Of a DNA stretch of 64,000 bases, positions 18,970-27,427 are shown one piece after another. Source of the stretch: MFD04716-140 sp963703125 (GTDB taxonomy: Bacteria; Bacteroidota; Bacteroidia; Flavobacteriales; Flavobacteriaceae); contig OY969790.1 of NCBI GenBank assembly GCA_963703125.1, forward strand, positions 496,001 to 560,000. The letters run 5' to 3'. How positions within the stretch are numbered: the first letter of the stretch is position 1; each line of letters starts with the position of its first letter. Under the pieces are notes generated by a model that had not been told where the DNA came from, did no database searches, and saw only the letters and a program-made list of their open reading frames with translations. Position numbers and translations under genes: made by a program.

Positions 18970-19749
18970 ATGTCAAAGAAAGTAGAAATTACCGTGGAGG
19001 AAAAATTAAGGGCATTATATGATTTGCAATTAATTGATTCAAGGGTTGATGAGATTCGCAACGTTCGTGGTGAACTCCCATTGGAAGTTGAAGATTTAGA
19101 AGATGATGTGCTCGGTCTTAAAACCCGATTGGATAAGTTAAAGACAGATGTTGAAACCGTTAATTTTGAGATCGGGGCAAAAAAGAACTTAATTGATGAA
19201 GCAAAGGCTTTGATCAAAAAGTATACCGAGCAACAAAAGAATGTTCGTAATAGCAGGGAGTTTAATTCCATTACAAAAGAATTGGAATTTCAAGAGCTTG
19301 AAATACAACTGGCCGAAAAAAATATAAAAGAATTTAAAGCTCAAATTGAACAGAAGAAGGAAGTGATCTCAGAAACGAAAGAACGTCTTTCTGAACGCGA
19401 AGAGCATTTGAAGCATAAGAAAAGCGAGCTGAACGCTATTCTGGCAGAAACTGAAAAAGAGGAAAAAGCACTGTTGGAAAAGTCTGTTGACTACCAAGAT
19501 AAAATTGACGAGCGTTTGGTAAAAGCCTATAGCCGTATCAGGAACAATGTAAAGAACGGACTGGCAGTTGTACCAATTGAAAGAGGTGCTTCCGGCGGAT
19601 CGTTTTTTACCATTCCACCGCAAATACAGGTTGAAATCGCTTCCCGTAAAAAAATTATTACCGATGAGCACAGTGGTCGAATTTTGGTAGACCCCATTCT
19701 GGCCGAAGAAGAACAAGAAAAAATGCAGAAAATGTTTGCAAAATTATAA
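18970..19749 (+). CDS. Coiled-coil protein of the C4-type zinc ribbon (CT398-like) family, lacking the cysteines
   Basis: 259 residues, dominated by a long antiparallel coiled coil (about 30-185, rich in E and K) followed by a small globular end. Homologues end in a zinc ribbon with two CxxC pairs. Here the corresponding segment reads KKIITDEHSGRILVDPIL, with D, E, H and S where cysteines are expected, so zinc binding by the usual ligands is not possible. I believe this replacement is common in flavobacterial members, but cannot check it here. It starts 2 bases after the Nif3-family stop, an association seen in this phylum. Confidence 0.85.
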   Translation: MSKKVEITVEEKLRALYDLQLIDSRVDEIRNVRGELPLEVEDLEDDVLGLKTRLDKLKTDVETVNFEIGAKKNLIDEAKALIKKYTEQQKNVRNSREFNSITKELEFQELEIQLAEKNIKEFKAQIEQKKEVISETKERLSEREEHLKHKKSELNAILAETEKEEKALLEKSVDYQDKIDERLVKAYSRIRNNVKNGLAVVPIERGASGGSFFTIPPQIQVEIASRKKIITDEHSGRILVDPILAEEEQEKMQKMFAKL

Positions 19750-19775
19750 TACCATCAAACTAACTCAATGCAATG

Positions 19776-19800
19776 GCCATCCCAAACGGATGGCTTTTTT
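19776..19800 (+). terminator. Rho-independent terminator
   Basis: Seven-base perfect stem GCCATCC / GGATGGC with a five-base loop, followed by six T. It ends the Nif3-family/coiled-coil transcript just before the convergent kmo gene. Confidence 0.85.
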
Positions 19801-19814
19801 ATTGCCATTGATTA

Positions 19815-21161
19815 TTAAGGTTTCAAAAATGCCAATATCTTGTTTTCAACCTCGGTACTATCCCATTTTTCTGCTATATTGGGTAACTTCATTATTTTTT
19901 TCATAATCTCCTCTTGCGCATCGCCTGCTTCCAAGGCTTCGGAATAAGGTCTGTCGGAAAAAGTTACCCGAGTATAAATAGGAACCCATTTATCAGGATG
20001 TTTTTCAGAAAACCATTTCTCGATTTTCTTTTGGAGTAAAAATTTTGGGTCGGCCGTTTTGCTGCTCATCTCCACAAAATTGCGGTAACTAAGCTCCGCT
20101 ATCGCATCGGCATTTGGCTTACGTTTCTCTTGGTACACCTTAAAAATATCGACCCAATTATCACCATACTGCTTCATTAATCTGCTTAGCACCAGAATAT
20201 CCTCAAAACCCGCATTCATTCCTTGCCCATAAAAAGGAACTACGGCATGCGCCGAATCACCTACAAGTGCGACCTTATCCCAGTAAGTCCATGGATAACA
20301 TTTCATAGTCACCATGGCACTAGTCGGATTTTTAAAGAAATCTTCGGTTAAATTCTCGATGTCGGGCATTACATTGGGAAAATAGGTAGTGAAAAAATTT
20401 CTGGCCTCATCCTTATTGGTGATTTTTTCAAAAGAAATATCACCTTCAAAGGGCATGAAGAGCGTACATGTAAAGCTGCCGTCAATATTAGGCATGGCTA
20501 TGAACATAAACCTGCCGCGCGGCCATATGTGAAAGGAATTCTTGTCCAATTTGTGTGAACCATCCACATTGGGGACTATGGTCAGTTCTTTGTAACCTAC
20601 ATCAATAAAATCCTGGGAATAATCAAAACGGCTTCTTCGTTGCATTTTATGCCGAACCCTTGAAAAGGCCCCGTCGCACCCGAAAACCATATCATATGCA
20701 TATTCCTTCCATTCACTTTTTTCGGAATCCCCAGTGTACACTTTGGCACCCGGTAAGTCTATATCCCAGACCTTCTCCCCAAAGCGAAAAACGACTCCGG
20801 CATCTTCTGCCAAATCAATCATCTTTCTATTTAACATTCCCCTAGAGATAGACCATATTGCTTCACCTTCTTTCCCATATTTCTGAAAATACAATGGCTT
20901 TCCAATAACGTGCATTGCGCGTTTGTCCAAAGGAATGGCAATTTTTTTAATTTCATCCTCTATTCCGATTTCCCTCAAAGAAGCCCAACCCCTATTGCTC
21001 ATAGCCAAATTTATGGACCTACCCGAAAATGAAACGGTCCTAATGTCGGGCCGTCTATCAAAAACAGTCACCTGATGATCAAACTTTCGCAAATAGATTG
21101 CCAACAAGGAACCTACGAGACCGGAGCCAATAATTGCAATGTTTTTGGAGGTTTGTTCCAT
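19815..21161 (-). CDS. kmo: Kynurenine 3-monooxygenase
   Basis: FAD-dependent aromatic hydroxylase converting kynurenine to 3-hydroxykynurenine with NADPH and O2. 448 residues from ATG 21161 (MEQTSKNIAIIGSGLVGSLL). The dinucleotide fold GSGLVGS, the SINLAMSNRG motif typical of KMO, the second FAD motif around DMVFGCDGAFSRVR, and GDSAHAVVPFYGQGMNAGFED are visible. A C-terminal helical extension is present. It pairs functionally with kynU at 23960-25234 on the same strand; the two are separated by clpP, a lipoprotein gene and an MFS gene. Confidence 0.95.
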   Translation of the reverse strand: MEQTSKNIAIIGSGLVGSLLAIYLRKFDHQVTVFDRRPDIRTVSFSGRSINLAMSNRGWASLREIGIEDEIKKIAIPLDKRAMHVIGKPLYFQKYGKEGEAIWSISRGMLNRKMIDLAEDAGVVFRFGEKVWDIDLPGAKVYTGDSEKSEWKEYAYDMVFGCDGAFSRVRHKMQRRSRFDYSQDFIDVGYKELTIVPNVDGSHKLDKNSFHIWPRGRFMFIAMPNIDGSFTCTLFMPFEGDISFEKITNKDEARNFFTTYFPNVMPDIENLTEDFFKNPTSAMVTMKCYPWTYWDKVALVGDSAHAVVPFYGQGMNAGFEDILVLSRLMKQYGDNWVDIFKVYQEKRKPNADAIAELSYRNFVEMSSKTADPKFLLQKKIEKWFSEKHPDKWVPIYTRVTFSDRPYSEALEAGDAQEEIMKKIMKLPNIAEKWDSTEVENKILAFLKP

Positions 21162-21312
21162 ATTTTTCAATTAAAAAAATGCTTAAGCGGTAAATGTAAC
21201 AAAATTAGATTTCCCAATAATTTTCTTATACTTAGGCTTTTTAGTAAAGAAACATCCAAATATGAATATTTGCTCGTATATAAAATACATTCCGCGAGAG
21301 CGTCTATATATA

Positions 21313-21347
21313 AAAAGTCCTTCGCATTAGGTTTGCGAAGGACTTTT
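21313..21347. terminator. Strong bidirectional hairpin terminator
   Basis: A 13-base perfect stem, AAAAGTCCTTCGC / GCGAAGGACTTTT, with a nine-base loop; the arms supply A and T tracts on both strands. It lies downstream of clpP (minus strand) and upstream of kmo, so its main job is probably ending the clpP transcript. Confidence 0.85.
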
Positions 21348-21383
21348 CCTTTTGATGCGATTGAAACTCAATTTTCCAAACAT

Positions 21384-21932
21384 CTATTTCATTATTCCGT
21401 CAACGATACCATACTTTAAAGATTCCTCGGCATTCATCCAATAGTCCCTATCAAAATCCCGAAGAACTTTTTCATAATCTTGACCGCAATTATCGGCCAA
21501 AATTCTAGCACTTAATTCTTTTGTTTTGATAATTTCCCTAGCTTGAATTTCAATATTTGATGCTTGCCCCCTTGCCCCACCACTTGGTTGATGGATCATT
21601 ACCTGGGCATGTGGCTGAATAAATCTTCTACCTTTTTTACCAACGGACAATAATATGGAACCCATAGAAGCGGCCAGACCCGCGCAAATCGTAGAAACAG
21701 GACTCTTCAATGATTTTATCGTATCGTACATGGCAAATCCTGAGGTCACATAACCTCCAGGGCTATTGATAAACAGTTGAATTTCCTTATTGTTCTGCAT
21801 ATCTAAATAAAGCAATCGATCAATTACATGTTTGGCCGAATCATCATCTACCATTCCCCAAAGAAATACTTTTCTTTCTTCCAATAATTTTTCGTCAATC
21901 GCTTCCTGTACTTTTCCTTTTTTTGAACTCAT
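21384..21932 (-). CDS. clpP: ClpP-family ATP-dependent protease proteolytic subunit
   Basis: 182 residues from ATG 21932 (MSSKKGKVQEAIDEKLLEER). The catalytic serine is S89 in GLAASMGS and the histidine is H114 in MIHQPSGGARGQ; the aspartate is likely in the RDYWM region. FINSPGGYVTSG is the conserved strand. The N-terminus is more charged than a typical ClpP propeptide and no clpX is adjacent, so it may be an additional ClpP paralogue rather than the housekeeping copy. Monocistronic by position, with its own terminator at 21313-21347. Confidence 0.9.
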   Translation of the reverse strand: MSSKKGKVQEAIDEKLLEERKVFLWGMVDDDSAKHVIDRLLYLDMQNNKEIQLFINSPGGYVTSGFAMYDTIKSLKSPVSTICAGLAASMGSILLSVGKKGRRFIQPHAQVMIHQPSGGARGQASNIEIQAREIIKTKELSARILADNCGQDYEKVLRDFDRDYWMNAEESLKYGIVDGIMK

Positions 21933-22054
21933 TACGTATTTTTTGCTAAGTCCCAAAATTAAACAATTTATTGGTATTAGCATCCCATTGAAATTGATCT
22001 CGTTCAGACTTTTTGAATTATTTGTGATTTCTCTAAATTGTGGTCAAAACCTAT

Positions 22055-22062
22055 TATATTTG
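22055..22062 (+). promoter_or_regulatory. Putative -7 element (TAnnTTTG)
   Basis: TATATTTG lies 15 bases before the lipoprotein ATG at 22078. A TTG at 22038-22040 is upstream at a 14-base gap, shorter than usual. Confidence 0.4.
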
Positions 22063-22077
22063 GTAAAAATCAAAACC

Positions 22078-22758
22078 ATGAAAGTACTTCTTCCATTCAT
22101 CTTAGTAGGTGCAATTTCCCTATCCAGTTGCAAATCCGATAAAAAAACTGAAACCAAGGAACCTGTTAAAGAATTGTCGGTTTTGGAAAAAATTGCTTTT
22201 GCCAATGGTTTCGAAAATTGGAAGAATGTGAATGAACTACAGTTTACCTTTAATGTGGATAGGGATACTTCCCATTTTCAGCGTACATGGATCTGGAAGC
22301 CTAAAACGAATGACGTAACGGCCATATCTTTAACAGATACAATAATCTATAACCGGAAACAAATGGACAGCGTTGCCCAAAAAACCGATGGCGGATTTAT
22401 CAATGATAAATACTGGTTACTGGCCCCCATAAATATTATGTGGGACGAACCTAATTTGACCCAAGAAGTTACGGAAAATGCCGAGGCTCCCATAAGTAAA
22501 ACACCCATGCAAAAACTAACCGTGGTGTACGGAAATGCCGGGGGTTATACTCCTGGGGATGCCTATGACTTCTATTTTGGTGATGATTATATTGTGAAAG
22601 AATGGGTTTTTAGAAGGGGCAACCAAGCGGAACCTTCAATGGCAACAACTTGGGAGGATTATAAAAATGAATCGGGACTTAACATAGCAATGGTCCATAA
22701 TAATGCCGAAGGAAATTTTAAGCTCTATTTTACAGATGTGGTCGTTGGCGCCAATTAG
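22078..22758 (+). CDS. Lipoprotein of unknown function
   Basis: 226 residues from ATG 22078; the same frame is open much further upstream but that part overlaps clpP and is not coding. The start MKVLLPFILVGAISLSSCKS has a lipobox ending LSSC, with the lipidated cysteine followed by KSDKK. The mature part includes an aromatic-rich segment (FINDKYWLLAPINIMWDEP) and WVFRRGN, resembling the DUF6503-type exported proteins of flavobacteria; I hold this name loosely. It overlaps the convergent MFS gene by 4 bases. Confidence 0.75.
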   Translation: MKVLLPFILVGAISLSSCKSDKKTETKEPVKELSVLEKIAFANGFENWKNVNELQFTFNVDRDTSHFQRTWIWKPKTNDVTAISLTDTIIYNRKQMDSVAQKTDGGFINDKYWLLAPINIMWDEPNLTQEVTENAEAPISKTPMQKLTVVYGNAGGYTPGDAYDFYFGDDYIVKEWVFRRGNQAEPSMATTWEDYKNESGLNIAMVHNNAEGNFKLYFTDVVVGAN

Positions 22759-23903
22759 GATTTGCTTTTCCCTAAGTAGAAAGTTGAAAGTAAAACGAGC
22801 ACGGCGCAGCCCAATAAAACAATAAACGAGGTAACCAAGGAATAGCTATCGGCCAAAAAACCTAGAATGGGCGGTGCCATTAAAAAGCCTGAATAACCCG
22901 TTCCGGCGATAAAGGACACGCCTTGGGAAGATTCTATCCCTTTTACATTGCCGCCAATCCTGAAAAGCTCGGGAATAATTACCGAGAATCCGAGGCCTAT
23001 AAGTCCAAATCCCAAAATGGCCAAATAGGTATAGGTGGCCAGAACTGCCAAATACCCAATTATGGAAATGGAAATCCCCAAGGCCACAATCCTTACCGAA
23101 CCTATTTTTTGACTGATGCTGTCTCCCCAAAACCTTCCCAAGGTCATGGTAACGGAAAATGCCAAAAATCCTGCACCCCAATAGGCTTCTGGGGCCAAAC
23201 TAATTTCTTTCAAGAAAAGACCGCTCCAATCTACGATGGCGCCTTCCCCACCCATTACCATAAAAGATACGATACCTATGATCAATAGCGGTTTAAAAAG
23301 CTTAAGACTAAAAGGTTCTTTTTCTATAGGTGCAGCTACAATATGTATGTAGTTCTTCCTTAAAACGGAATTGATAATCAGCACAACTATCACCACAAAT
23401 AACATATGAATTGCCGGGCTGTTCAAAAAAACGATTAGAAAGCTTCCCAATCCGGCCAATACACCTCCCAAACTAAAAAATCCGTGCATGGCCGACATAA
23501 AGTTTTGTTTGTCCTCTTTCTCCAACTCGGTCACCAACGTATTCATGGAAATATCAAGAAAGCCATTGGAAGCCCCAAAAAGAAAAAGCGAGGCCATCAA
23601 CGTATAATAGCTGGGGGCTATCAAAGGTAACAGTGCCGCAAAACTGCTTAGCAGCACGCCGTACCAAGTTGCCCTTCCAACCCCTATTCTATTTATAATC
23701 TTGGCAGCAACAGGAAATATTGTAAAAACTCCTAATGACAAGAAGAAAATGGCGATTCCCAGTTGGGATTTATCTATTCCCAATTTATCTTTGACCGTTG
23801 GTATATAAATAGCCCATGTTCCGAACCATATATTTAAACTGGCGAATGCCCACGCAGGCGCAAAATATCGCTTGCTGGAAAGAATTAGTCGAAGTGACTT
23901 CAT
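22755..23903 (-). CDS. Major facilitator superfamily transporter
   Basis: 382 residues with about twelve hydrophobic segments. The N-terminal half starts FAPAWAFASLNIWFGTWAIY and carries GVGRATWYGVLLSS where MFS loop 2-3 lies. The organisation resembles the fucose-permease/FsrB-like branch of MFS. It is the gene just downstream of kynU on the same strand, 57 bp away, so it may move tryptophan-pathway metabolites, but that rests only on position. Confidence 0.88.
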   Translation of the reverse strand: MKSLRLILSSKRYFAPAWAFASLNIWFGTWAIYIPTVKDKLGIDKSQLGIAIFFLSLGVFTIFPVAAKIINRIGVGRATWYGVLLSSFAALLPLIAPSYYTLMASLFLFGASNGFLDISMNTLVTELEKEDKQNFMSAMHGFFSLGGVLAGLGSFLIVFLNSPAIHMLFVVIVVLIINSVLRKNYIHIVAAPIEKEPFSLKLFKPLLIIGIVSFMVMGGEGAIVDWSGLFLKEISLAPEAYWGAGFLAFSVTMTLGRFWGDSISQKIGSVRIVALGISISIIGYLAVLATYTYLAILGFGLIGLGFSVIIPELFRIGGNVKGIESSQGVSFIAGTGYSGFLMAPPILGFLADSYSLVTSFIVLLGCAVLVLLSTFYLGKSKS

Positions 23904-23959
23904 TAAAGAATGGTTGGTTGTTAAACAGGGTCAAATCTAAACAATTTCACAACCGTTTT

Positions 23960-25234
23960 TTAAGCCGTTTTTGTCAATATTCCATCTTTTAAAATCTGTC
24001 CGAATCTAAACATGTCTTCAAAAGAGCAATAAAATGGTGCGGGTGCCAAACGGATTACATTAGGCTCCCTCCAATCCGTAATGACCCCACTTTTCATCAA
24101 GTAATCAAAAAGCGGCCTTCCTTGGCCATGAAGAAAAACGGATAGTTGACATCCTCGTTCCGAAGGAGTGATAATCTCAAAGGTACTTTGCACTTCTTGG
24201 TCTATTTCATGCAATATAAACTCCAAATAGGCCACCATCAGTTTTTGCTTGGCAATCAGGGCAGACATGCCCACCTCTTCAAACATTTCCAAAGATGCCA
24301 GATAGGGGGCCAAGGATAGAACGGGTGGATTGCTTACTTGCCAGGCATCAGCAGAATCGATCGGTTCAAAAACGGACTTCATTTGAAAACGCGTTTCCTT
24401 TTTAGTTCCCCACCAACCTTCAAATCTAGGTAGATCATCTTTGCTCAAATAGTGGCTGTTCACAAAAATCCCGGAAGCATTTCCCGGGCCGCTGTTCATA
24501 TATTTATAACTACACCAAGCGGCAAAATCAACATTCCATTCATGCAATTTCAAATCAACATTTCCTACGGCATGCGCCAAATCCCAGCCTACTTTGGCAC
24601 CAACCTCTTTGCCGGCCTTGGTAATCGTTGCCATATCAAATACCTGTCCATTGTAATAATTGACACCACCGATCAATACGACCGCCAGCTCCCCACCTAG
24701 GTCCTTTATTTTTGAAACAACGTCCTCGGTGCGCCAAAAATGCTCCCCGTCCCGCTTTTTGACCTCTACAATGGCTTCATTGGGATTCAAACCATGAAAT
24801 TTAACCTGACTTTGCAGAATATATTGATCTGAAGGAAAAGCTTTCTCCTCGCACAAAATCTTAAAGCGCGTTTTTGTTGGCCTGTAAAAGGAAACCAAAA
24901 GCATGTGAAGATTTACTGAAAGTGTATTAAGAACTGAAACCTCTTCACGCTTGGCACCTACAACTTTGGCCAACGGGGCGGCCAGTCTTTCATGATAATC
25001 CCACCAGGGTCTTTGGGCCTGAAAATGACCTTCCACGGCCAATTCTTTCCAATCGGTCATTACCTCGTCTACGAACTTTTGGGTGCGTTTGGGTTGCAAC
25101 CCCAATGAATTTCCAGTAAAATAGATGACCTTTTGGCCATTGGCCATTGGAAAATGAAACTCCTCCCTATATTTGGAAAGGGCATCATCGGCATCTAAAT
25201 TTTGGGCAAACTCCAGCGAATTTTCAAATGTCAT
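23960..25234 (-). CDS. kynU: Kynureninase
   Basis: PLP enzyme cleaving (3-hydroxy)kynurenine to (3-hydroxy)anthranilate and alanine. 424 residues, full length. The N-terminus has the family signature YFTGNSLGLQPKR; the PLP lysine is K244 in WCSYKYMNSGPG, with GWDLAHAVGNV upstream holding the PLP aspartate. Together with kmo at 19815-21161 it gives two successive steps of the kynurenine route, leading to 3-hydroxyanthranilate and so to quinolinate/NAD or to catabolism. No kynA, kynB or haaO was seen in this window. Confidence 0.96.
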   Translation of the reverse strand: MTFENSLEFAQNLDADDALSKYREEFHFPMANGQKVIYFTGNSLGLQPKRTQKFVDEVMTDWKELAVEGHFQAQRPWWDYHERLAAPLAKVVGAKREEVSVLNTLSVNLHMLLVSFYRPTKTRFKILCEEKAFPSDQYILQSQVKFHGLNPNEAIVEVKKRDGEHFWRTEDVVSKIKDLGGELAVVLIGGVNYYNGQVFDMATITKAGKEVGAKVGWDLAHAVGNVDLKLHEWNVDFAAWCSYKYMNSGPGNASGIFVNSHYLSKDDLPRFEGWWGTKKETRFQMKSVFEPIDSADAWQVSNPPVLSLAPYLASLEMFEEVGMSALIAKQKLMVAYLEFILHEIDQEVQSTFEIITPSERGCQLSVFLHGQGRPLFDYLMKSGVITDWREPNVIRLAPAPFYCSFEDMFRFGQILKDGILTKTA

Positions 25235-25298
25235 GCTTTCAATTTGTTCAAAATTACGACTTCACAAATTATAAATTGACTCTTTTCCCCATTTGCAA

Positions 25299-25757
25299 TC
25301 ATTGAAGGCGCATTTCCACAATATGTTTCTTGAATCCCACCTTTTCATAGGCCTTAATGGCTGATACGTTGTCACTATAAACCGTTAGTCGTATTTCCGT
25401 TAGACCCTTGTTCAACGCCCATCCCTTTAATCTATCGATCAGCATGGCATTTATACCTTTTCCCCTAAATTTTGGATCTGTGTACATAAGCCCCAAATAA
25501 GCATAGGTGCTGTGATTTAAATAATGCCGTCCTTCCTTTTCCATACCAAGACCACAGCCAATAAGGTTATTATTGAGGACCGCAACCAATACCGCCTTTT
25601 CACCATCCTTAATTAAATCCCTTAAATTGTAATATGAGATGGGGTCAGGGGCAATCGTTGGGTCATAAGGGCGTTCCCAATCAACCACACCTTGTTGAAA
25701 TTCAAGTAGTTTTGGCAAATCATCCAAGGTGGCGTTTCTCACAGTAATCGAATCCAT
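25299..25757 (-). CDS. GNAT-family N-acetyltransferase
   Basis: 152 residues from ATG 25757 (MDSITVRNATLDDLPKLLEF). Acetyl-CoA pyrophosphate loop is the KFRGKGINAMLIDR segment (R/QxxGxG/A type), preceded by the LGLMYTDPKF strand. The C-terminal NVSAIKAYEKVGFKKH motif is characteristic of GNAT. Substrate unknown. Divergent from the O-methyltransferase gene across 62 bp. Confidence 0.88.
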   Translation of the reverse strand: MDSITVRNATLDDLPKLLEFQQGVVDWERPYDPTIAPDPISYYNLRDLIKDGEKAVLVAVLNNNLIGCGLGMEKEGRHYLNHSTYAYLGLMYTDPKFRGKGINAMLIDRLKGWALNKGLTEIRLTVYSDNVSAIKAYEKVGFKKHIVEMRLQ

Positions 25758-25819
25758 TTTTGTCCGTTTTAAGCATTTCAAGGTAGCACATAAATCTATA
25801 TTTTTACAAAAATTAAAAG

Positions 25820-26460
25820 ATGCATTTCCTATCCCCACAGTTGGAACAATATATACAAGATCATTCCCAAGATGAACCCGAACTGCTAAAAGAACTTACC
25901 CGGGAAACCCATTTAAAAGTATTGCGACCCCGAATGATAACCGGTCATTATCAAGGAAGGGTCCTTAGTTTGTTGTCAAAAATAATGGCACCAAAGTACA
26001 TTCTTGAAATAGGTACCTATACCGGTTATTCGGCCATTTGTCTGGCAGAAGGAATGCAAGAAAAAGGCGAGCTCCATACCTTGGATATGAATGAAGAGTT
26101 GGCACCCATGCAAAGACGCTATTTTGATCAAAGTGGATTTGGAGATCGCATTTTTCAACATATTGGGGATGCATTGAAACTGATTCCCGCGCTCAACCTA
26201 ACCTTTGATATGGTTTTTATTGATGCTGAAAAAACAGAATATCCCCAATATTTGGAAGCCGTTCTTAAAACAACACGTTCCGGCAGCATTATCATTTCGG
26301 ACAATGTATTGTGGTCGGGAAAGGTTGTTGAACCCTTGGACCCAAGGATAGGGCCACCAAAATACTATTGGAATATAACAAAAATCTAAAAAATGACCAT
26401 CGCCTGGAAACCGTTTTATTGCCTGTCAGGGATGGTCTAACCGTAAGTAGGGTACGATAA
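25820..26460 (+). pseudogene. Class I SAM-dependent O-methyltransferase, broken by a frameshift near its end
   Basis: Residues 1-174 match the caffeoyl-CoA/catechol O-methyltransferase family: LEIGTYTGYSAICLAEGM (SAM motif I), MVFIDAEKTEYPQY, and SDNVLWSGKVVEPLDP. After that the frame goes wrong (RIGPPKYYWNITKI) and stops at 26387-26389. The expected C-terminus is intact one frame over, from 26344 to the TAA at 26458-26460: KDRATKILLEYNKN and ending PVRDGLTVSRVR. Inserting one C in the CCC at 26341-26343 restores a protein of about 213 residues. In that frame it overlaps the convergent PAP2 gene by 35 bp. Confidence 0.88.
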
Positions 26461-26998
26461 ATTTTTTGTAAACGAAATAGAAAATTATTGCCACCGCAAC
26501 TCCTACAAGCATACCCGCAATAATATCCAACGGATAATGCACCCCAACATAGATTCTGCTCAGGGAAAAAAGTAGCGGCCAAATATAAAGCACCACGGCC
26601 CATTTAAGTGTTTTTCTCAAGAATAGATAAACCAATGTGGTTATCGCAAAAGAACTTGCTGCGTGCCCTGAAAAGAAACTGTAGTTGGTAGGCGTTCTAA
26701 GTACCCGTATGAAGGTATTCAACTCCTCATGATTATTTGGTCTTGTCCGGGCTACAAGCTCTTTTGTAAAGTTGGTCATCAATGTAATTATCAATGCCAG
26801 CAGTAAAACCGTCCCGAACATGGCCCAAGCTCTTCGCCTCGTAAATTTTGTAAAAAAAAGATATAAAATGAATAGAAAAAAGGGAGTCCATGAGTTAAAA
26901 TCGGTAATTACGGACCAAAGGATATCATACTTCTCAATACCGAGTTGATTAAAATAAACGAAAGTGTCCCTGTCCCATTGAAGGATTCTTTCCCACAT
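26426..26998 (-). CDS. PAP2 superfamily membrane phosphatase
   Basis: 190 residues, about five to six transmembrane helices. The three phosphatase motifs are visible: KELVARTRPNN (KX6RP), YSFFSGHAASSF (PSGH-like, with FSGH) and SRIYVGVHYPLDIIAG (SRX5HX3D). Family members dephosphorylate undecaprenyl diphosphate, phosphatidylglycerol phosphate or other lipid phosphates, and which applies is open. tatA lies 6 bp upstream on the same strand, so the two are probably cotranscribed. Confidence 0.92.
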   Translation of the reverse strand: MWERILQWDRDTFVYFNQLGIEKYDILWSVITDFNSWTPFFLFILYLFFTKFTRRRAWAMFGTVLLLALIITLMTNFTKELVARTRPNNHEELNTFIRVLRTPTNYSFFSGHAASSFAITTLVYLFLRKTLKWAVVLYIWPLLFSLSRIYVGVHYPLDIIAGMLVGVAVAIIFYFVYKKFIVPYLRLDHP

Positions 26999-27004
26999 AG
27001 AACA

Positions 27005-27343
27005 CTACCCGCGTTTTACCGTTCCTGAAACGTCGTCAACGCTTTTCTTGACCTTATTGATACCTTCTTGAAGTTCTTTGCCCATGCCGGATTGAAGGTT
27101 ATTTTTTACATCGTCAATATCCTTTTTGATGTCCGTTATGAAAGTAGTATCGATACCCTTTTTATCGGCACTTTTTTGAATCTCCTTTTTAATATCTTCC
27201 GTTGCGTCTTTCAGTTGTCGCATACCCTTTCCCAATCCTCTGGCGATATCCGGAATTTTGTCAGCTCCAAAAACCATGACCACTATAAACAGGATAAAGA
27301 ATATTTCGGCTCCGCTGATGAATAAAAAATGTGTCACATGCAT
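27005..27343 (-). CDS. tatA: Sec-independent protein translocase subunit TatA/E
   Basis: 112 residues: one N-terminal transmembrane helix (about 10-27), the FGADKIPDIARGLGKGM hinge and amphipathic helix, and a long charged tail. The FG motif at the hinge is typical of TatA. It forms the Tat pore with TatC, which is not in this window. One exported peptidase here (47828-48562) has a twin-arginine signal and would be a client. Followed by PAP2. Confidence 0.93.
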   Translation of the reverse strand: MHVTHFLFISGAEIFFILFIVVMVFGADKIPDIARGLGKGMRQLKDATEDIKKEIQKSADKKGIDTTFITDIKKDIDDVKNNLQSGMGKELQEGINKVKKSVDDVSGTVKRG

Positions 27344-27383
27344 ACAACAAATATAATCAAGTTTAGATCAGTCCCATAAAAAA

Positions 27384-27408
27384 GTCCCGGCATTAATAAT
27401 ACCGGGAC
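27384..27408 (-). terminator. Rho-independent terminator for the M1 peptidase gene
   Basis: Seven-base stem GTCCCGG / CCGGGAC with an 11-base loop; on the minus strand it is followed by a run of six T. It lies between the M1 peptidase stop (27428) and the tatA start. Confidence 0.8.
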
Positions 27409-27427
27409 CCAAAAAAATCTTGACTAT

